From assembly GCA_021414145.1 (NCBI GenBank), contig JAIOOY010000023.1, forward strand, positions 1 to 45,584: a stretch of 45,584 bases of DNA, written 5' to 3'. The position numbers and the translations under genes are program-made. Positions 9,886 through 19,579 of this stretch are shown here, piece after piece. Positions within the stretch are counted from its first letter, which is position 1. Every line of letters starts with the position of its first letter. The notes under the pieces were generated by a model that saw nothing but the letters and a program-made list of their open reading frames with translations, was not told the origin of the DNA and searched no databases. This DNA is from Methylophilales bacterium (GTDB lineage: Bacteria > Pseudomonadota > Gammaproteobacteria > Burkholderiales > Methylophilaceae).

Positions 9886-11562
9886 ATGCTAGATCGCCTA
9901 TTAGCTATTCCATACCCTTGGGAACTCAGCTTGATGCTGCTGACGCTGCACGCCGCTCTTTTAGCCGACCCCGGCAGTGGTTTGGCGCTAGCGGCACTCA
10001 CCGCGCACTACGGTTTGTTCTTACTGTGGCAACCCATCTGGCGCACTGAAGAAAGCTTGAGTCCCGCGACCGCCATGTTGTTTCTGGCGGGCGGCATTAT
10101 TTTGGTGGCGGGCATCAGTTGGTGGTTTTTTGCATTTTGGCTGGCACTATTGATAGGCCTATTGGGTGGGCGCGTTTCTTCCAGTAAGGCCAAACAGGAA
10201 CGCAGCGCTTATTTGATGGCTGCGGTTTATTTGATTGGCATGCTGCTGATTTGGGTTGAGCCGCGCCTGCTTTCAAGAGTTGCGGATACCAGCAACCTCA
10301 ACTGGCTGGCAGAGTACGTACTGCCCTTGCTACCGATATGTTTGCTGTTCCTCAAAACCTTGGGCGCTAAAGACCCAACAGGTTCGCTAGATTTCTTCTA
10401 CAGCCTGATGCTGTTCCTGCTGACCATGATTCTGGTGCTGGGTAGCTTTGTGGTTGAGTCTGTTGCCCACATAGACTATTCGATAGCACTTTTACGCGTG
10501 CTGTTTTCCATTGCGTTGGCGTTGCTGGCGTTGTCATGGTTGTGGGATCCGCGTGCCGGATTTTCTGGTTTGGGACAGTTGTTGTCGCGCTACCTATTGA
10601 GTGTAGGCATGCCCTTTGAGCAATGGTTGCACCGCGTCGCCGCCAGCGCAGAAAATGAAAATAGTGCTTCCGAATTCTTAAACGCGGCAGTAGACGAATT
10701 GCAAACCCTGCCTTGGGTGATGGGCGGCACTTGGCGCACCGAAGCCGGACGTGGCGTGTTTGGGGTGACCTCAGATCACAAAGCAGAATTCACTTACCGC
10801 AACTTTAATCTCACACTTTTTACGCGCTGGCGCTTGAGTCCGGCATTGATCTTGCACATTAAGCTGCTAGTGCAGATTCTGGGTGAGTTTTACGAATCCA
10901 AGCTGCGAGAGGAGCAAATGCGTAGCGTGGCCTATATGCAGGCAGTGTATGAAACAGGCGCAAGGCTCACGCATGACATCAAGAATCTGCTGCAGTCCTT
11001 GAGTGTGCTTTGTGTGGCTGCGGAGCGCGAAGGTGATGACTTGGCTTTAGTCGCGCTGATTCAGCGTCAACTACCTCAGCTCACACAGCGCCTACAAGTC
11101 ACGCTGGATAAGCTGCAGGCTCCAAAAACCGCGGCGATTGAGATGGTAAATGCAACCACTTGGTGGAAGCGCCTGCGCCAGCGTTATAAAGATTCAGGGG
11201 TTGAGTTCTCATCGCACCGTATTCCAGCCGGGACGGAAGTGCCTGTCGAGCTATTTGATTCCGTCGCCGAAAACCTTTTGCAAAACGCGCTTGATAAGCG
11301 CCGTAATTACCCGGACATTAAAATCAATGCCGAGTTTTCAGTAGAAAACTTGCCCACGTTAACAGTAACCGACGACGGGATAGCAATAGAAGATGACATC
11401 GCCAGGCAGATGTTCAAATCTGCGCTACCTTCTACCACGGGGCTTGGTATTGGGCTTTATCATGCCTCTAGGCAGGCGAAGTATGTGGGGTATGCGCTAT
11501 CGCTCACACAAAACCGCAAGGGTGAGGTGTGCTTTACCTTAGAAAAAGCTATGCACGACTAG
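9886..11562 (+). CDS. Membrane-bound sensor histidine kinase (orphan)
   Basis: A 558-residue protein with about seven membrane helices in residues 1-220, a linker of GAF-like size (about 240-345), then a kinase core. The phospho-acceptor is probably His363 in LTHDIKNLLQSL. The N-box reads FDSVAENLLQNALDKR, the G1 box is weak (TVTDDGIAIEDD) and the G2 box is GLGIGLYHA near residue 518. The layout resembles PrsK and other kinases with HDxKN motifs, but I cannot name a subfamily. GGAG lies 8 bases before the ATG. No response regulator gene is adjacent. It is divergent from the pilin gene and shares its upstream region. The stop is one base from the ccsA-type gene end on the other strand. Confidence 0.85.
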   Translation: MLDRLLAIPYPWELSLMLLTLHAALLADPGSGLALAALTAHYGLFLLWQPIWRTEESLSPATAMLFLAGGIILVAGISWWFFAFWLALLIGLLGGRVSSSKAKQERSAYLMAAVYLIGMLLIWVEPRLLSRVADTSNLNWLAEYVLPLLPICLLFLKTLGAKDPTGSLDFFYSLMLFLLTMILVLGSFVVESVAHIDYSIALLRVLFSIALALLALSWLWDPRAGFSGLGQLLSRYLLSVGMPFEQWLHRVAASAENENSASEFLNAAVDELQTLPWVMGGTWRTEAGRGVFGVTSDHKAEFTYRNFNLTLFTRWRLSPALILHIKLLVQILGEFYESKLREEQMRSVAYMQAVYETGARLTHDIKNLLQSLSVLCVAAEREGDDLALVALIQRQLPQLTQRLQVTLDKLQAPKTAAIEMVNATTWWKRLRQRYKDSGVEFSSHRIPAGTEVPVELFDSVAENLLQNALDKRRNYPDIKINAEFSVENLPTLTVTDDGIAIEDDIARQMFKSALPSTTGLGIGLYHASRQAKYVGYALSLTQNRKGEVCFTLEKAMHD

Positions 11563-11563
11563 G

Positions 11564-12700
11564 CTATAACTCTCCGTAAGAATGTAGCCCACTCAAAAAC
11601 ATATTCACGCCCAAAAACGCAAAGGTCGTCACCAGTAAGCCCACCAGCGCCCACCAAGCCAACATAGGCCCACGCAAACCCTTTACTAAGCGTAAGTGCA
11701 GCCAAGCCGCGTAGTTGAGCCACACAATGAGTGCCCAGGTTTCCTTGGGGTCCCACGACCAATAACCGCCCCAGGCCTCCGCCGCCCACATCGCACCGAG
11801 AATGGTGGCGATGGTAAAGAATGCGAAACCGATGGAAATGGATTTGTACATGAGGTCATCCAGCACCTCCAGCTTTGGCAGGCGTGAAGCCAAAATTCCG
11901 CGCTCAGCCAGCAAATATGCACTTGCTACCATCGCCGCTAGCGAAAAGGAGCCATAGCCGATGAAGTTGGCGGGGACGTGTATCTTCATCCAATAGCTTT
12001 GTAAAGCTGGTACCAACGGCTGGATGCCATCCGCTTGTCGATCAAAGGTATACCACAGGATAAACCCCACTGCGGCGTTAACCACAACCAGCACAAACCC
12101 ACCCAGTTGACGAGTGTTGAAGCGGTCTTCGTAGTGCAGATATAACAATGAGGTAATCAGGCAGAACAACACGAAAACTTCGTAAAGGTTGCTGATAGGA
12201 ATGTGACCGACTTCGGGCGCGATGAGATAGGACTCGTACCAGCGCACCATCAAGCCCACGAAGCCCATCAGCACGGCGCTCCAGGTGAGGCTACTAGCGA
12301 CTTTTGCAGAGAATTCAGAGCGCTTAAACAAGGCAAACCAATAGGTGAGCATGGCGAGGACGAACAATACGTTCATCCACATGACAGCGGTTTTGCTGGC
12401 AAAGAAGAATTTGAGGAAAAATGCCGTGTCGCCACGCGCGGCATCACCGTGGAATTGTGAAATGCCGAATAGACTAAGTGCGATAATTCCTAACAACAGC
12501 ACCCGCAAAGGTTTCCAGCTCCAACCAAGTATGCTGAAACAGATCACCGCACCAACCATGAAGCCTTTTTCATAGGCATCCATGTGGCTACCGTAAGCAT
12601 TGAGCGCATAACCCGCCCCCAGCACCAAGATCAAGGCGTAGAGCCAATCGAACCAAGACAGGCTCTTCAAGCTGGGTTTATTGCTTTCGTTGAAATTCAT
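11564..12700 (-). CDS. ccsB: System II cytochrome c biogenesis protein, CcsA/CcsB-annotated heme handler
   Basis: Polytopic inner-membrane protein that with ResB exports heme and ligates it to apocytochromes c in the periplasm. The tryptophan-rich WWD region reads WGGYWSWDPKETWALIVW (near residue 312), with a conserved His soon after in AAWLHLRL and another in KIHVPANFIGYGS. About eight membrane segments occur in 378 residues. In bacterial annotation this family is called CcsB, while plant and Gram-positive naming uses CcsA or ResC. The ATG overlaps the resB stop by ATGA. Confidence 0.94.
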   Translation of the reverse strand: MNFNESNKPSLKSLSWFDWLYALILVLGAGYALNAYGSHMDAYEKGFMVGAVICFSILGWSWKPLRVLLLGIIALSLFGISQFHGDAARGDTAFFLKFFFASKTAVMWMNVLFVLAMLTYWFALFKRSEFSAKVASSLTWSAVLMGFVGLMVRWYESYLIAPEVGHIPISNLYEVFVLFCLITSLLYLHYEDRFNTRQLGGFVLVVVNAAVGFILWYTFDRQADGIQPLVPALQSYWMKIHVPANFIGYGSFSLAAMVASAYLLAERGILASRLPKLEVLDDLMYKSISIGFAFFTIATILGAMWAAEAWGGYWSWDPKETWALIVWLNYAAWLHLRLVKGLRGPMLAWWALVGLLVTTFAFLGVNMFLSGLHSYGEL

Positions 12701-14643
12701 GATTCAAGCTCCAATTTTAATTCTGTCCTTAACTCAAGGCTTAACCGAGAAAATTCCGTTTCAAAATCACGGGTCTTGCGCGCCGATGACATGGCAAATA
12801 ATACGCTGTTCTCTTTGACTAATAACCAGATACGACGTTCATGAATGTAGAACATGGCGAAAATGCCCAACACCAGCAGTATTGAACCCGCATAGACTAG
12901 ATTTTTTCCGGGGGATTTGGTGAGCTGCAAACCACTTGCGCGATGCAGTTTGTAGTCTGTCAATTGCAAATAAAACGGCGCACCGTAGAGGAAACTGTCA
13001 CTCATGGTGTTCAAACCGTCGCGAACAAAGTTCAAACTGGTCACGTCTGGAGCTTTTCCTTTACCCTGCTCGGTCATGCCATAAGCCGTCATGGCGGCTC
13101 CCTCCAGAATTTTAATATAAGCCTGCGCAGCCTTTTCCTGATTTTTAGCAGGCACGGTTTTTTCGATAAACCCCGCCAGTCCGTTAAATCCACTGTGCGC
13201 GAACAGATTCAACAGTCGCACCACGCTACTTTCAAAATTGGACCGCAGGCCGTCTTTTTCTGGTACCTGCACAGCCAGCTGTTTGGCAATCACTGCTGAT
13301 TTGGCGGTATCGCTCATCAGTGCGCGCCATTGCATATAAGTATTAATTGCACCATTTTCATCCAGCGGAATACGTAAATACTGGTATGGCTCATTGGGCG
13401 CGGCACGCATGCCAGAAACCTGATAGGCGCGTCCTTCCAGCATTACTGGCAGCATGTAATTCAGATACTCGTGTGCTTGACCTTGGCTGTCACGCAACTT
13501 GAAGGTAGCGCTGGGGCCGACGTTGTGCGGACGGCCTTTACCATCTGGACTGAGGTTCAGCACATTGAACGGGCGAAAATCATCTAACTCCAGCACTAAG
13601 GGTTCGGTCTTTGTCGTCAATTTCAGCTTATCAAAAACGTTCGCGTTGATTTTGAACGGCTTGCTTTCACCCCCTGCCAACTCCCAGCCATCAAAACTCA
13701 ACTCTGAGCCGCCATCCTGAAAATCCGATTGATAAATTGCAACACCTTTGTAAATCAAAGGATGATTAACTCTAATTGTTGCAGCCAGCGGTTTTTGCAG
13801 GTCTCGATCATGAATCAAAACATCACTTTCAAAGGATTTAGGCTGGCCAGTAGCATAGTGTTCGATACGAAATTGTTTGAGTTCGATACTGAAAGGCAAG
13901 TCTTGAATCATATAGCCGTCGCGGATCCGCAAAAACGCCACGCTGCCACGCCCGCCTTCGGGGATGGTCATATTGCCCCGAAAGGAAAATGTATCACTTG
14001 GCAACCAACTTTTTAGTGGCACTTGCGCCGGAGGAATGTCGCGTGTTTCTAGTTCTTTTGTGCCCATCATTTGCTGCACTTTTAGCGGCACGTCACCGTC
14101 CATCAAAAAGCCAAGAAAAATAACGACGATGGCCAAGTGAGTAAAGATATAACCCAGCCTATGATTGCTACCTGCCTTGGCGACGATGAGCGTGGCGCCG
14201 TCTTGCTGCAGGATGCTACGGGTGCGAAAGCCACGCGCTATCAACCAGTTTTGCAGCCGTGGCAAGTCTGACGTGGCCTGATACTCGACTTGATGCTTGA
14301 ATAAACGTAGCGAAGATTCTGTCACATGCTCGCGCCAAGCACGCATCTCGCGCAGCATAGACGGCGTGTTGCGTGTGACGCACAACCCCGTAGACACCAT
14401 CACAAACATCAAAATCAGTAAAAACCAAGGCGCGTGATAGACATCATAAAGTCCCAACTTATCAAATGCCTCAAACCAAAACTGGCCAAGCTGAATGACG
14501 TAATTGGTATATGGTTCGTTCTGCTTCTGCACCGTGCCAATGATGGCGGCAATTCCCCACACCGTGAGCAGGCTGATGGCAAAACGCATCGAGCTGATGA
14601 GTTCGTAGAATTCGCGGGAGGTGCTGTGGTTAGGATGTTTCAA
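12697..14643 (-). CDS. resB: ResB-like cytochrome c biogenesis protein
   Basis: Partner of the CcsA-type protein in System II cytochrome c maturation. Of its 648 residues, the N-terminus contains three membrane segments (about 17-36, 72-92, 164-184), then a large periplasmic domain, then a final segment near 590-610 (LVYAGSILLVLGIFAMFYIHERR). SSMRFAISLLTVWGIAAIIG at the start and the IHERR after the last helix are typical. The terminator of the cytochrome c4 gene lies just upstream, so resB-ccsB is probably its own unit. Confidence 0.93.
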   Translation of the reverse strand: MKHPNHSTSREFYELISSMRFAISLLTVWGIAAIIGTVQKQNEPYTNYVIQLGQFWFEAFDKLGLYDVYHAPWFLLILMFVMVSTGLCVTRNTPSMLREMRAWREHVTESSLRLFKHQVEYQATSDLPRLQNWLIARGFRTRSILQQDGATLIVAKAGSNHRLGYIFTHLAIVVIFLGFLMDGDVPLKVQQMMGTKELETRDIPPAQVPLKSWLPSDTFSFRGNMTIPEGGRGSVAFLRIRDGYMIQDLPFSIELKQFRIEHYATGQPKSFESDVLIHDRDLQKPLAATIRVNHPLIYKGVAIYQSDFQDGGSELSFDGWELAGGESKPFKINANVFDKLKLTTKTEPLVLELDDFRPFNVLNLSPDGKGRPHNVGPSATFKLRDSQGQAHEYLNYMLPVMLEGRAYQVSGMRAAPNEPYQYLRIPLDENGAINTYMQWRALMSDTAKSAVIAKQLAVQVPEKDGLRSNFESSVVRLLNLFAHSGFNGLAGFIEKTVPAKNQEKAAQAYIKILEGAAMTAYGMTEQGKGKAPDVTSLNFVRDGLNTMSDSFLYGAPFYLQLTDYKLHRASGLQLTKSPGKNLVYAGSILLVLGIFAMFYIHERRIWLLVKENSVLFAMSSARKTRDFETEFSRLSLELRTELKLELES

Positions 14644-14667
14644 AGTGGTTTGTCGCTAGAAAAAATA

Positions 14668-14689
14668 AGGGTGGCTTTAGAGCCACCCT
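14668..14689 (-). terminator. Intrinsic terminator after cytochrome c4
   Basis: Perfect 9-base inverted repeat AGGGTGGCT / AGCCACCCT around a 4-base loop. On the minus strand it is followed by TATTTTTT, fitting termination of the cytochrome c4 gene before resB. Confidence 0.85.
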
Positions 14690-14718
14690 GCATTAAACGT
14701 AGGGAGATGTTAAAAAGA

Positions 14719-15318
14719 CTACCGCACGCCCTGAATATAATCAGACACCGCCGCAATGTCGGCATCCGTCATCCGCGCAGCGATCATCTTCATCATGGGC
14801 GCATTTGCACGCTCACCGGAGCGGAAAGCTTTCATCTGCGCGACAGTGTAGTCGGAATACTGTCCGCTCAAGCTCGGAAATCTTATCGGCAAGCCTTTAG
14901 CTGCAGGGCCGTGGCAGGCAGCACAAGCGGGAACTTTGCTATCGGCGATACCTGCGCGGTAGATTTTTTCACCCGCAGAACCCTTGCCATTACTGACAGC
15001 TCCTGCTTCTTTGCTCTTCTGAGCGGCAAAATGTGCGGCCACGTTTTGCATATCGTCATCGGAAAGCGCAGATGCCATCGGTGCCATCACCGCATTGGCA
15101 CGCTCACCGGATTTGAAATTTTTGAGCTGCTTGACCAGATATTCAGGATGCTGCCCCGCCAACTTAGGGAAAGCCGGAGTCGGGCTGTTACCATCAGCAC
15201 CATGACAAGCCACACACACGCCTTTGGCAATCTCCGCACCTTTGGCAGCATCGCCTCCCGCCCAAACGGTGGTACTTGCAAACAACATTAAAACCACCAT
15301 ACGCACTAATAAACTCAT
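14719..15318 (-). CDS. Diheme cytochrome c4 family protein
   Basis: A periplasmic electron carrier with two homologous class I cytochrome domains. It has a Sec signal peptide (about residues 1-20, ending TTVWA) and heme motifs CVACH (near residue 35) and CAACH (near residue 132). Each domain repeats the pattern FKSGERANA/FRSGERANA with following Met residues as likely axial ligands. 199 residues is normal. AGGA lies 8 bases before the ATG. It is next to the cytochrome c maturation genes, which would attach its hemes. Electron partner cannot be told from the sequence; c4 often feeds terminal oxidases. Confidence 0.93.
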   Translation of the reverse strand: MSLLVRMVVLMLFASTTVWAGGDAAKGAEIAKGVCVACHGADGNSPTPAFPKLAGQHPEYLVKQLKNFKSGERANAVMAPMASALSDDDMQNVAAHFAAQKSKEAGAVSNGKGSAGEKIYRAGIADSKVPACAACHGPAAKGLPIRFPSLSGQYSDYTVAQMKAFRSGERANAPMMKMIAARMTDADIAAVSDYIQGVR

Positions 15319-15391
15319 TGCCCTGCTCCTAAACGCTTAATATACGAGCGCAATTTTATCGAATAACCCTAACTCGTGATAGCATTTTCTC

Positions 15392-16015
15392 ATGCCTATA
15401 TTCCGCAACGCCGTTTATTTCGCCTCCGCACACTTCCTGCGTGACCTGCCACCCGCGACAGGCAGAGAAATCGCCTTCGCTGGACGTTCCAATGCCGGAA
15501 AATCCAGTGCCATCAATACGCTGGCCGACCACAACCGCTTAGCGTTTGTCAGCAAGCAACCCGGCCGCACTCAGCTCATCAACTTCTTCACCTTAGGTGA
15601 AGAGAAATATCTAGTGGATTTACCGGGCTACGGCTACGCCAAAGTCCCTGAAGCCATGCGCAAACACTGGCAACAAGTACTCGCGGCTTATCTTTCTGAC
15701 CGTTTCAGCCTGCACGGCTTGGTACTAGTGATGGACTCACGCCATCCTCTGCAACCACTAGACTGGCAAATGCTCAACTGGTTCTTACCCACCGGAAAGC
15801 CGGTGCACATATTACTCACCAAATCCGACAAACTCTCCAGAAATGATGCGCTTAAAACCTTACGCAGCGTCAAAGCTGAGTTAGACAAGTTTGATAACAA
15901 CATCAGTGTCCAGTTGTTTTCCAGCTTGAAAAAGCAGGGGGTAGATGAAGCAGAAGCGGCTATTGGAGAATGGTTAAATCCGCTTGAACACAATGTCCCA
16001 CACCCCATGCCCTAA
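15392..16015 (+). CDS. engB: Ribosome biogenesis GTPase EngB (YihA/YsxC)
   Basis: Essential GTPase for late assembly of the large ribosomal subunit. G1 GRSNAGKSS at about residue 31, G2 [11 protein letters not shown]3 [12 protein letters not shown]4 TKSDK and G5 SSLKKQGV are all present in 207 residues. No clear ribosome binding site is seen just before the ATG. The 3' end overlaps the end of trmB on the opposite strand by 42 bases. Confidence 0.96.
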   Translation: MPIFRNAVYFASAHFLRDLPPATGREIAFAGRSNAGKSSAINTLADHNRLAFVSKQPGRTQLINFFTLGEEKYLVDLPGYGYAKVPEAMRKHWQQVLAAYLSDRFSLHGLVLVMDSRHPLQPLDWQMLNWFLPTGKPVHILLTKSDKLSRNDALKTLRSVKAELDKFDNNISVQLFSSLKKQGVDEAEAAIGEWLNPLEHNVPHPMP

Positions 16016-16657
16016 TTCCAAGCCTCGCCTCTCAAACTTGGTCTCCGGCCGGTAATCCGGCTTCACCGCGTAACTTTCCACAGTATTTTGCAGTTTATCT
16101 TCCGCGCTCAACACCTCCAGCATCCACTCCGCATATTCCTGCCAATCCGTTGCCAGATGGACATAGCCACCGACTTTCAGACGTGAAACCAGTAATTTCA
16201 ACAATGACGCCTGAATCAACCTTCTTTTATGGTGGCGCTTTTTAGGCCAGGGGTCCGGGAAGAAGATGTGTACGCCATCTAAGCTATTTTCTGCAATCAT
16301 GTAGCTCAATACCTCCACAGCGTCATGTTGAATGATGCGGACATTATTCAACTGCCCCGCATCCAGCAAACGCATCAAAGCACCAACTCCGGGGGTATGC
16401 ACCTCTACGCCCAAATAATCCTGATGCGGCATAGCAGCAGCAATCTGAGCAGTGGCAGAGCCCATGCCGAAGCCGATTTCCAGAATTTTTGGTGCATGCC
16501 TGCCAAAGACCTGCATTAGATCAAGCAGCTCTGGTTTATAGGGGATGGCGTAACATGGCATCAGCGCATCATAAGCGCGCTGCTGGGCATCGGAGATACG
16601 GCCCTGACGCAGGACAAAACTGCGAATGCTGCGACCTTTTTTATCTTCATCAGTCAT
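15974..16657 (-). CDS. trmB: tRNA (guanine-N7-)-methyltransferase
   Basis: Makes m7G46 in the variable loop of tRNAs using S-adenosylmethionine. The SAM motif is [12 protein letters not shown] (near residue 60), followed by [10 protein letters not shown] and the family hallmark [15 protein letters not shown] (near residue 133), and a C-terminal [16 protein letters not shown]. 227 residues is normal. It overlaps the upstream MidA gene by ATGA and runs convergently into engB. Confidence 0.96.
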   Translation of the reverse strand: MTDEDKKGRSIRSFVLRQGRISDAQQRAYDALMPCYAIPYKPELLDLMQVFGRHAPKILEIGFGMGSATAQIAAAMPHQDYLGVEVHTPGVGALMRLLDAGQLNNVRIIQHDAVEVLSYMIAENSLDGVHIFFPDPWPKKRHHKRRLIQASLLKLLVSRLKVGGYVHLATDWQEYAEWMLEVLSAEDKLQNTVESYAVKPDYRPETKFERRGLELGHGVWDIVFKRI

Positions 16658-17805
16658 AGTCTGAATCCTTGGTCGCCTTGTTTAAAACCCATCAACGGCG
16701 TTTTTAAATGTTTCCCCAATGCGATGACTTTGAATAATTCACCCATCTCGGCGGGTGAGAGCAGCTTTTGTACGGCCGCCACTTGCGGCATATAGGCGGC
16801 GACATCTTCCGGCGAAGTTTCGGCGAGCAAATCAGTGATGCCGCAATTAATGAGGAACTGTGCTTGACTGGTATATCCCAGCAATTTCAAGTCGTTTTTT
16901 ATGCCAATTTCAGCAACGGCGCTGAAATCCACATGTGCCGTGATGTCCTGCAAGCCCAAGTGTATCAATGGATCGGCGTGGGCATAGTGACGGTAGTGGC
17001 ACATCAGCGTGCCACCGTCGCGCTGCGGATGGGTGTACTCAGTCTTCGGAAATCCATAATCCAGCCACATTATCAAGCCGTGCTGCAAACAATCCGCAAG
17101 GCTGGCGACCAAACCAGATGCGGCAAGATTGATTTCCGTCAGATAATTTAGTGGTAGATTCAGCGCAAGCGCCGCTTCAAACAAAGCACCAGAGGTGAGC
17201 GGTTTATCTTGCCAAATCAACACCCCATTTGTCAGCGTCACGCCACGCTCAAACAGTTGACCTTCGCCTTGAAACACCAAGTGTATAGGCAGTGCATCCA
17301 GTACCTCGTTGCCCAATATCACGCCATTAAAGCTAGCGGGCAACGCATCCAGCCAAATCACTTTCTCTGCCAAATGCGCCGGTAACGACTGCACTGTTTG
17401 CTGCTGTCTCTGCCGCAGACTGGCGCTCACATCCAGAATAAAATAATGTTCCGGCAAGCAATCAAGTCGTGCCAATTCCTGCAACACATCCGCCGCCAGT
17501 TTGCCACTACCCGCACCTAGCTCTAAAACATCGCCACCCGTCTCACGCAAAATCTCGACCAATTGCCGTGCCAAGGTGCGTCCAAACAAGGGCGATATTT
17601 CTGGCGCGGTGACAAAATCACCGCCTTCGCCTAACTTCTCCAATCCCGCGCTGTAATAGCCTAGACCAGGTGCGTAAAGCGCTAATTCCATAAAACGCGC
17701 AAAACTCATCCAGTCATTATTGGCTATGATTTCGGAATGGATTAAATCAACCAATAATTGGCTGTGAGCGAGGGCAAGGGAACTAGGTGGCGGCAAAGAT
17801 GACAT
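16654..17805 (-). CDS. SAM-dependent methyltransferase, MidA/NDUFAF7 family
   Basis: A Class I methyltransferase of the DUF185 family. The mitochondrial member NDUFAF7 methylates an arginine of a complex I subunit; the bacterial substrate is less certain. Seen: [36 protein letters not shown], the SAM motif [28 protein letters not shown] and the region [15 protein letters not shown]. 383 residues is normal. It is first in a two-gene unit with trmB and divergent from the SDR gene, with only about 39 bases between their starts. Confidence 0.9.
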   Translation of the reverse strand: MSSLPPPSSLALAHSQLLVDLIHSEIIANNDWMSFARFMELALYAPGLGYYSAGLEKLGEGGDFVTAPEISPLFGRTLARQLVEILRETGGDVLELGAGSGKLAADVLQELARLDCLPEHYFILDVSASLRQRQQQTVQSLPAHLAEKVIWLDALPASFNGVILGNEVLDALPIHLVFQGEGQLFERGVTLTNGVLIWQDKPLTSGALFEAALALNLPLNYLTEINLAASGLVASLADCLQHGLIMWLDYGFPKTEYTHPQRDGGTLMCHYRHYAHADPLIHLGLQDITAHVDFSAVAEIGIKNDLKLLGYTSQAQFLINCGITDLLAETSPEDVAAYMPQVAAVQKLLSPAEMGELFKVIALGKHLKTPLMGFKQGDQGFRL

Positions 17806-17844
17806 AGGCGTGTGCTACATTATAGCTTCACGAGACTTAAAAAC

Positions 17845-18597
17845 ATGACCTCCAGCGATACCCAAAAAACCATCCTGATTACCGGCGGTGCCAAACGCGT
17901 AGGCGCGGCCATATGTCGCTTGTTACATGCTAACGGCGCGAACTTGATGATTCACTACCGTAGTTCCGAGCACGAAGCCAAGACCTTGCAGAGCGAGCTG
18001 AATGCAGCACGCACCGATTCAGTTGAGCTAATTCAAGCCGATTTGCTGGATACCGCTGCCTTGCCCGGCTTGGTGGAGGCCGCTGTTCAAGCCTTTGGTG
18101 GGTTGGATGTGCTAATCAACAATGCTTCCAGCTACTATCCCACCGAGATCGGCCACATAGATTTGGCAGCCTGGGATGACCTGACCGGAACCAATCTGCG
18201 CGCACCCTTATTCTTGGCACAAGCTGCTGCGCCTTATTTGAAAGTGCGGGGCGGTTGTATCGTCAACATCACCGATATGCATGTGGAACAGCCCAAAATA
18301 GGCTATGCGGTGTATAGCGTGGCAAAAGCGGGGTTGGTGACATTGACACGCGCGTTGGCTAAAGAGCTGGCCCCAGAGGTACGAGTCAACGCGGTAGCCC
18401 CTGGGCCGGTACTATGGCCGGAGAATAATCTCGAATTTGACGAAGATTATCGTCAAACGGTGATCGGGCAAACGCTACTTAAGCGCCTAGGTGAACCGGA
18501 AAACGTGGCTCAAGCTGTACGTTTCCTTATCCAAGATGCACCGTTCACCACCGGCCAAGTGCTGGCAGTGGACGGCGGACGTTCATTAAATTTATAA
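17845..18597 (+). CDS. Pteridine-reductase-like short-chain dehydrogenase
   Basis: An NADPH-dependent SDR of 250 residues. The nucleotide motif [14 protein letters not shown] resembles pteridine reductases (TGGAKRxG), as does [18 protein letters not shown] (near 92), and the catalytic Tyr-Lys pair in YSVAKAG, are present. A likely role is reduction of dihydropterins, as for FolM, but other carbonyl substrates are possible. The ATG at 17845 is chosen over the upstream 17812 because it begins the normal SDR length; the extra 11 residues lie within the MidA promoter area. It precedes ttcA by 4 bases, probably as an operon. Confidence 0.88.
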   Translation: MTSSDTQKTILITGGAKRVGAAICRLLHANGANLMIHYRSSEHEAKTLQSELNAARTDSVELIQADLLDTAALPGLVEAAVQAFGGLDVLINNASSYYPTEIGHIDLAAWDDLTGTNLRAPLFLAQAAAPYLKVRGGCIVNITDMHVEQPKIGYAVYSVAKAGLVTLTRALAKELAPEVRVNAVAPGPVLWPENNLEFDEDYRQTVIGQTLLKRLGEPENVAQAVRFLIQDAPFTTGQVLAVDGGRSLNL

Positions 18598-18601
18598 GCT
18601 C

Positions 18602-19507
18602 ATGCATATCAATCTGTCCGGCAACGCCCTAAAGCTCCGCAACCGCCTCATCAGCGCCACCGGCAAAGCCATTGCCGATTTCAACATGATAGAGGACGGT
18701 GATACCTTGCTGGTGTGCCTGAGCGGGGGCAAAGATTCTTACACCCTACTGACCATCCTTATGGCATTACGAGCGCGCGCGCCTATCAACTTCAAACTCA
18801 TCGCCATTAATCTCGACCAAAAGCAACCGGGGTTTCCTGAGCATATCTTGCCAAAGTATCTGGAGTCTATCGGTGTGGACTATCGCATCGTGGATGCCGA
18901 CACTTACTCGATAGTCAAAGAAAAAGTACCGGAAGGAAAAACCACCTGCTCGCTTTGCTCACGGCTGCGGCGCGGTATTATTTATCGCGTGGCAAAAGAG
19001 CTGGGGGCGAACAAAATAGCGCTTGGGCATCATAGGGATGACATGGTGGAAACTTTATTTCTCAACATGTTTTTCGGTGCCAAGCTTAAAGCTATGCCGC
19101 CCAAACTTGCCACCAACGACGGGGCACACATTGTCATCCGCCCGTTGGCCTATTGCGCGGAAAAAGATATCGCCAGTTTCGCTCGCGCCATGCAATATCC
19201 CATCATCCCGTGCAATCTTTGCGGCTCCCAACCAAATCTGCAACGACAAAATATCAAAACCATGCTGCAGACTTGGGAGCGCGAATATCCGGGGCGTACC
19301 GAGAAAATTTTCCGCGCCATGACCAACGTTGAGCCATCACATCTGGCAGATCACGAGTTATTCGATTTCAAAGGCTTGGGAGCAGAGCAAGTCAGCGACG
19401 AGGACCTGCTGTTTGACCACGATCACGCGAGTTTTGATACAGGGGCGGCACTTATTTTGCAAAGCTCAGAAAACCACCATATCCAGTTTGTGAATTCCAC
19501 TATGTGA
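18602..19507 (+). CDS. ttcA: tRNA 2-thiocytidine biosynthesis protein TtcA
   Basis: Iron-sulfur enzyme that thiolates C32 of certain tRNAs. The PP-loop ATP site SGGKDS is at residues 41-46. The cluster cysteines appear as [10 protein letters not shown] (near 117-120) and [12 protein letters not shown] (near 205). 301 residues is normal. It follows the SDR gene closely on the same strand. Confidence 0.96.
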   Translation: MHINLSGNALKLRNRLISATGKAIADFNMIEDGDTLLVCLSGGKDSYTLLTILMALRARAPINFKLIAINLDQKQPGFPEHILPKYLESIGVDYRIVDADTYSIVKEKVPEGKTTCSLCSRLRRGIIYRVAKELGANKIALGHHRDDMVETLFLNMFFGAKLKAMPPKLATNDGAHIVIRPLAYCAEKDIASFARAMQYPIIPCNLCGSQPNLQRQNIKTMLQTWEREYPGRTEKIFRAMTNVEPSHLADHELFDFKGLGAEQVSDEDLLFDHDHASFDTGAALILQSSENHHIQFVNSTM

Positions 19508-19516
19508 TTTTTCGCC

Positions 19517-19546
19517 TTGATTTAATCCGCGCTTTACTCTTATTAT
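19517..19546 (+). promoter_or_regulatory. Candidate sigma-70 promoter for topA
   Basis: TTGATT (19517-19522) and TATTAT (19541-19546) are 18 bases apart, within the ttcA-topA gap, placing the start about 25 bases before the topA ATG. Pattern match only. Confidence 0.4.
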
Positions 19547-19579
19547 CTGCCGCTCGCTTTCCATAACAACAAGGCACCC

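Noticed and set aside
14434-15291. 285-codon open frame on the plus strand across resB and cytochrome c4
   Set aside because: It is antisense to two well-supported genes and crosses the terminator between them; the translation resembles no protein family.
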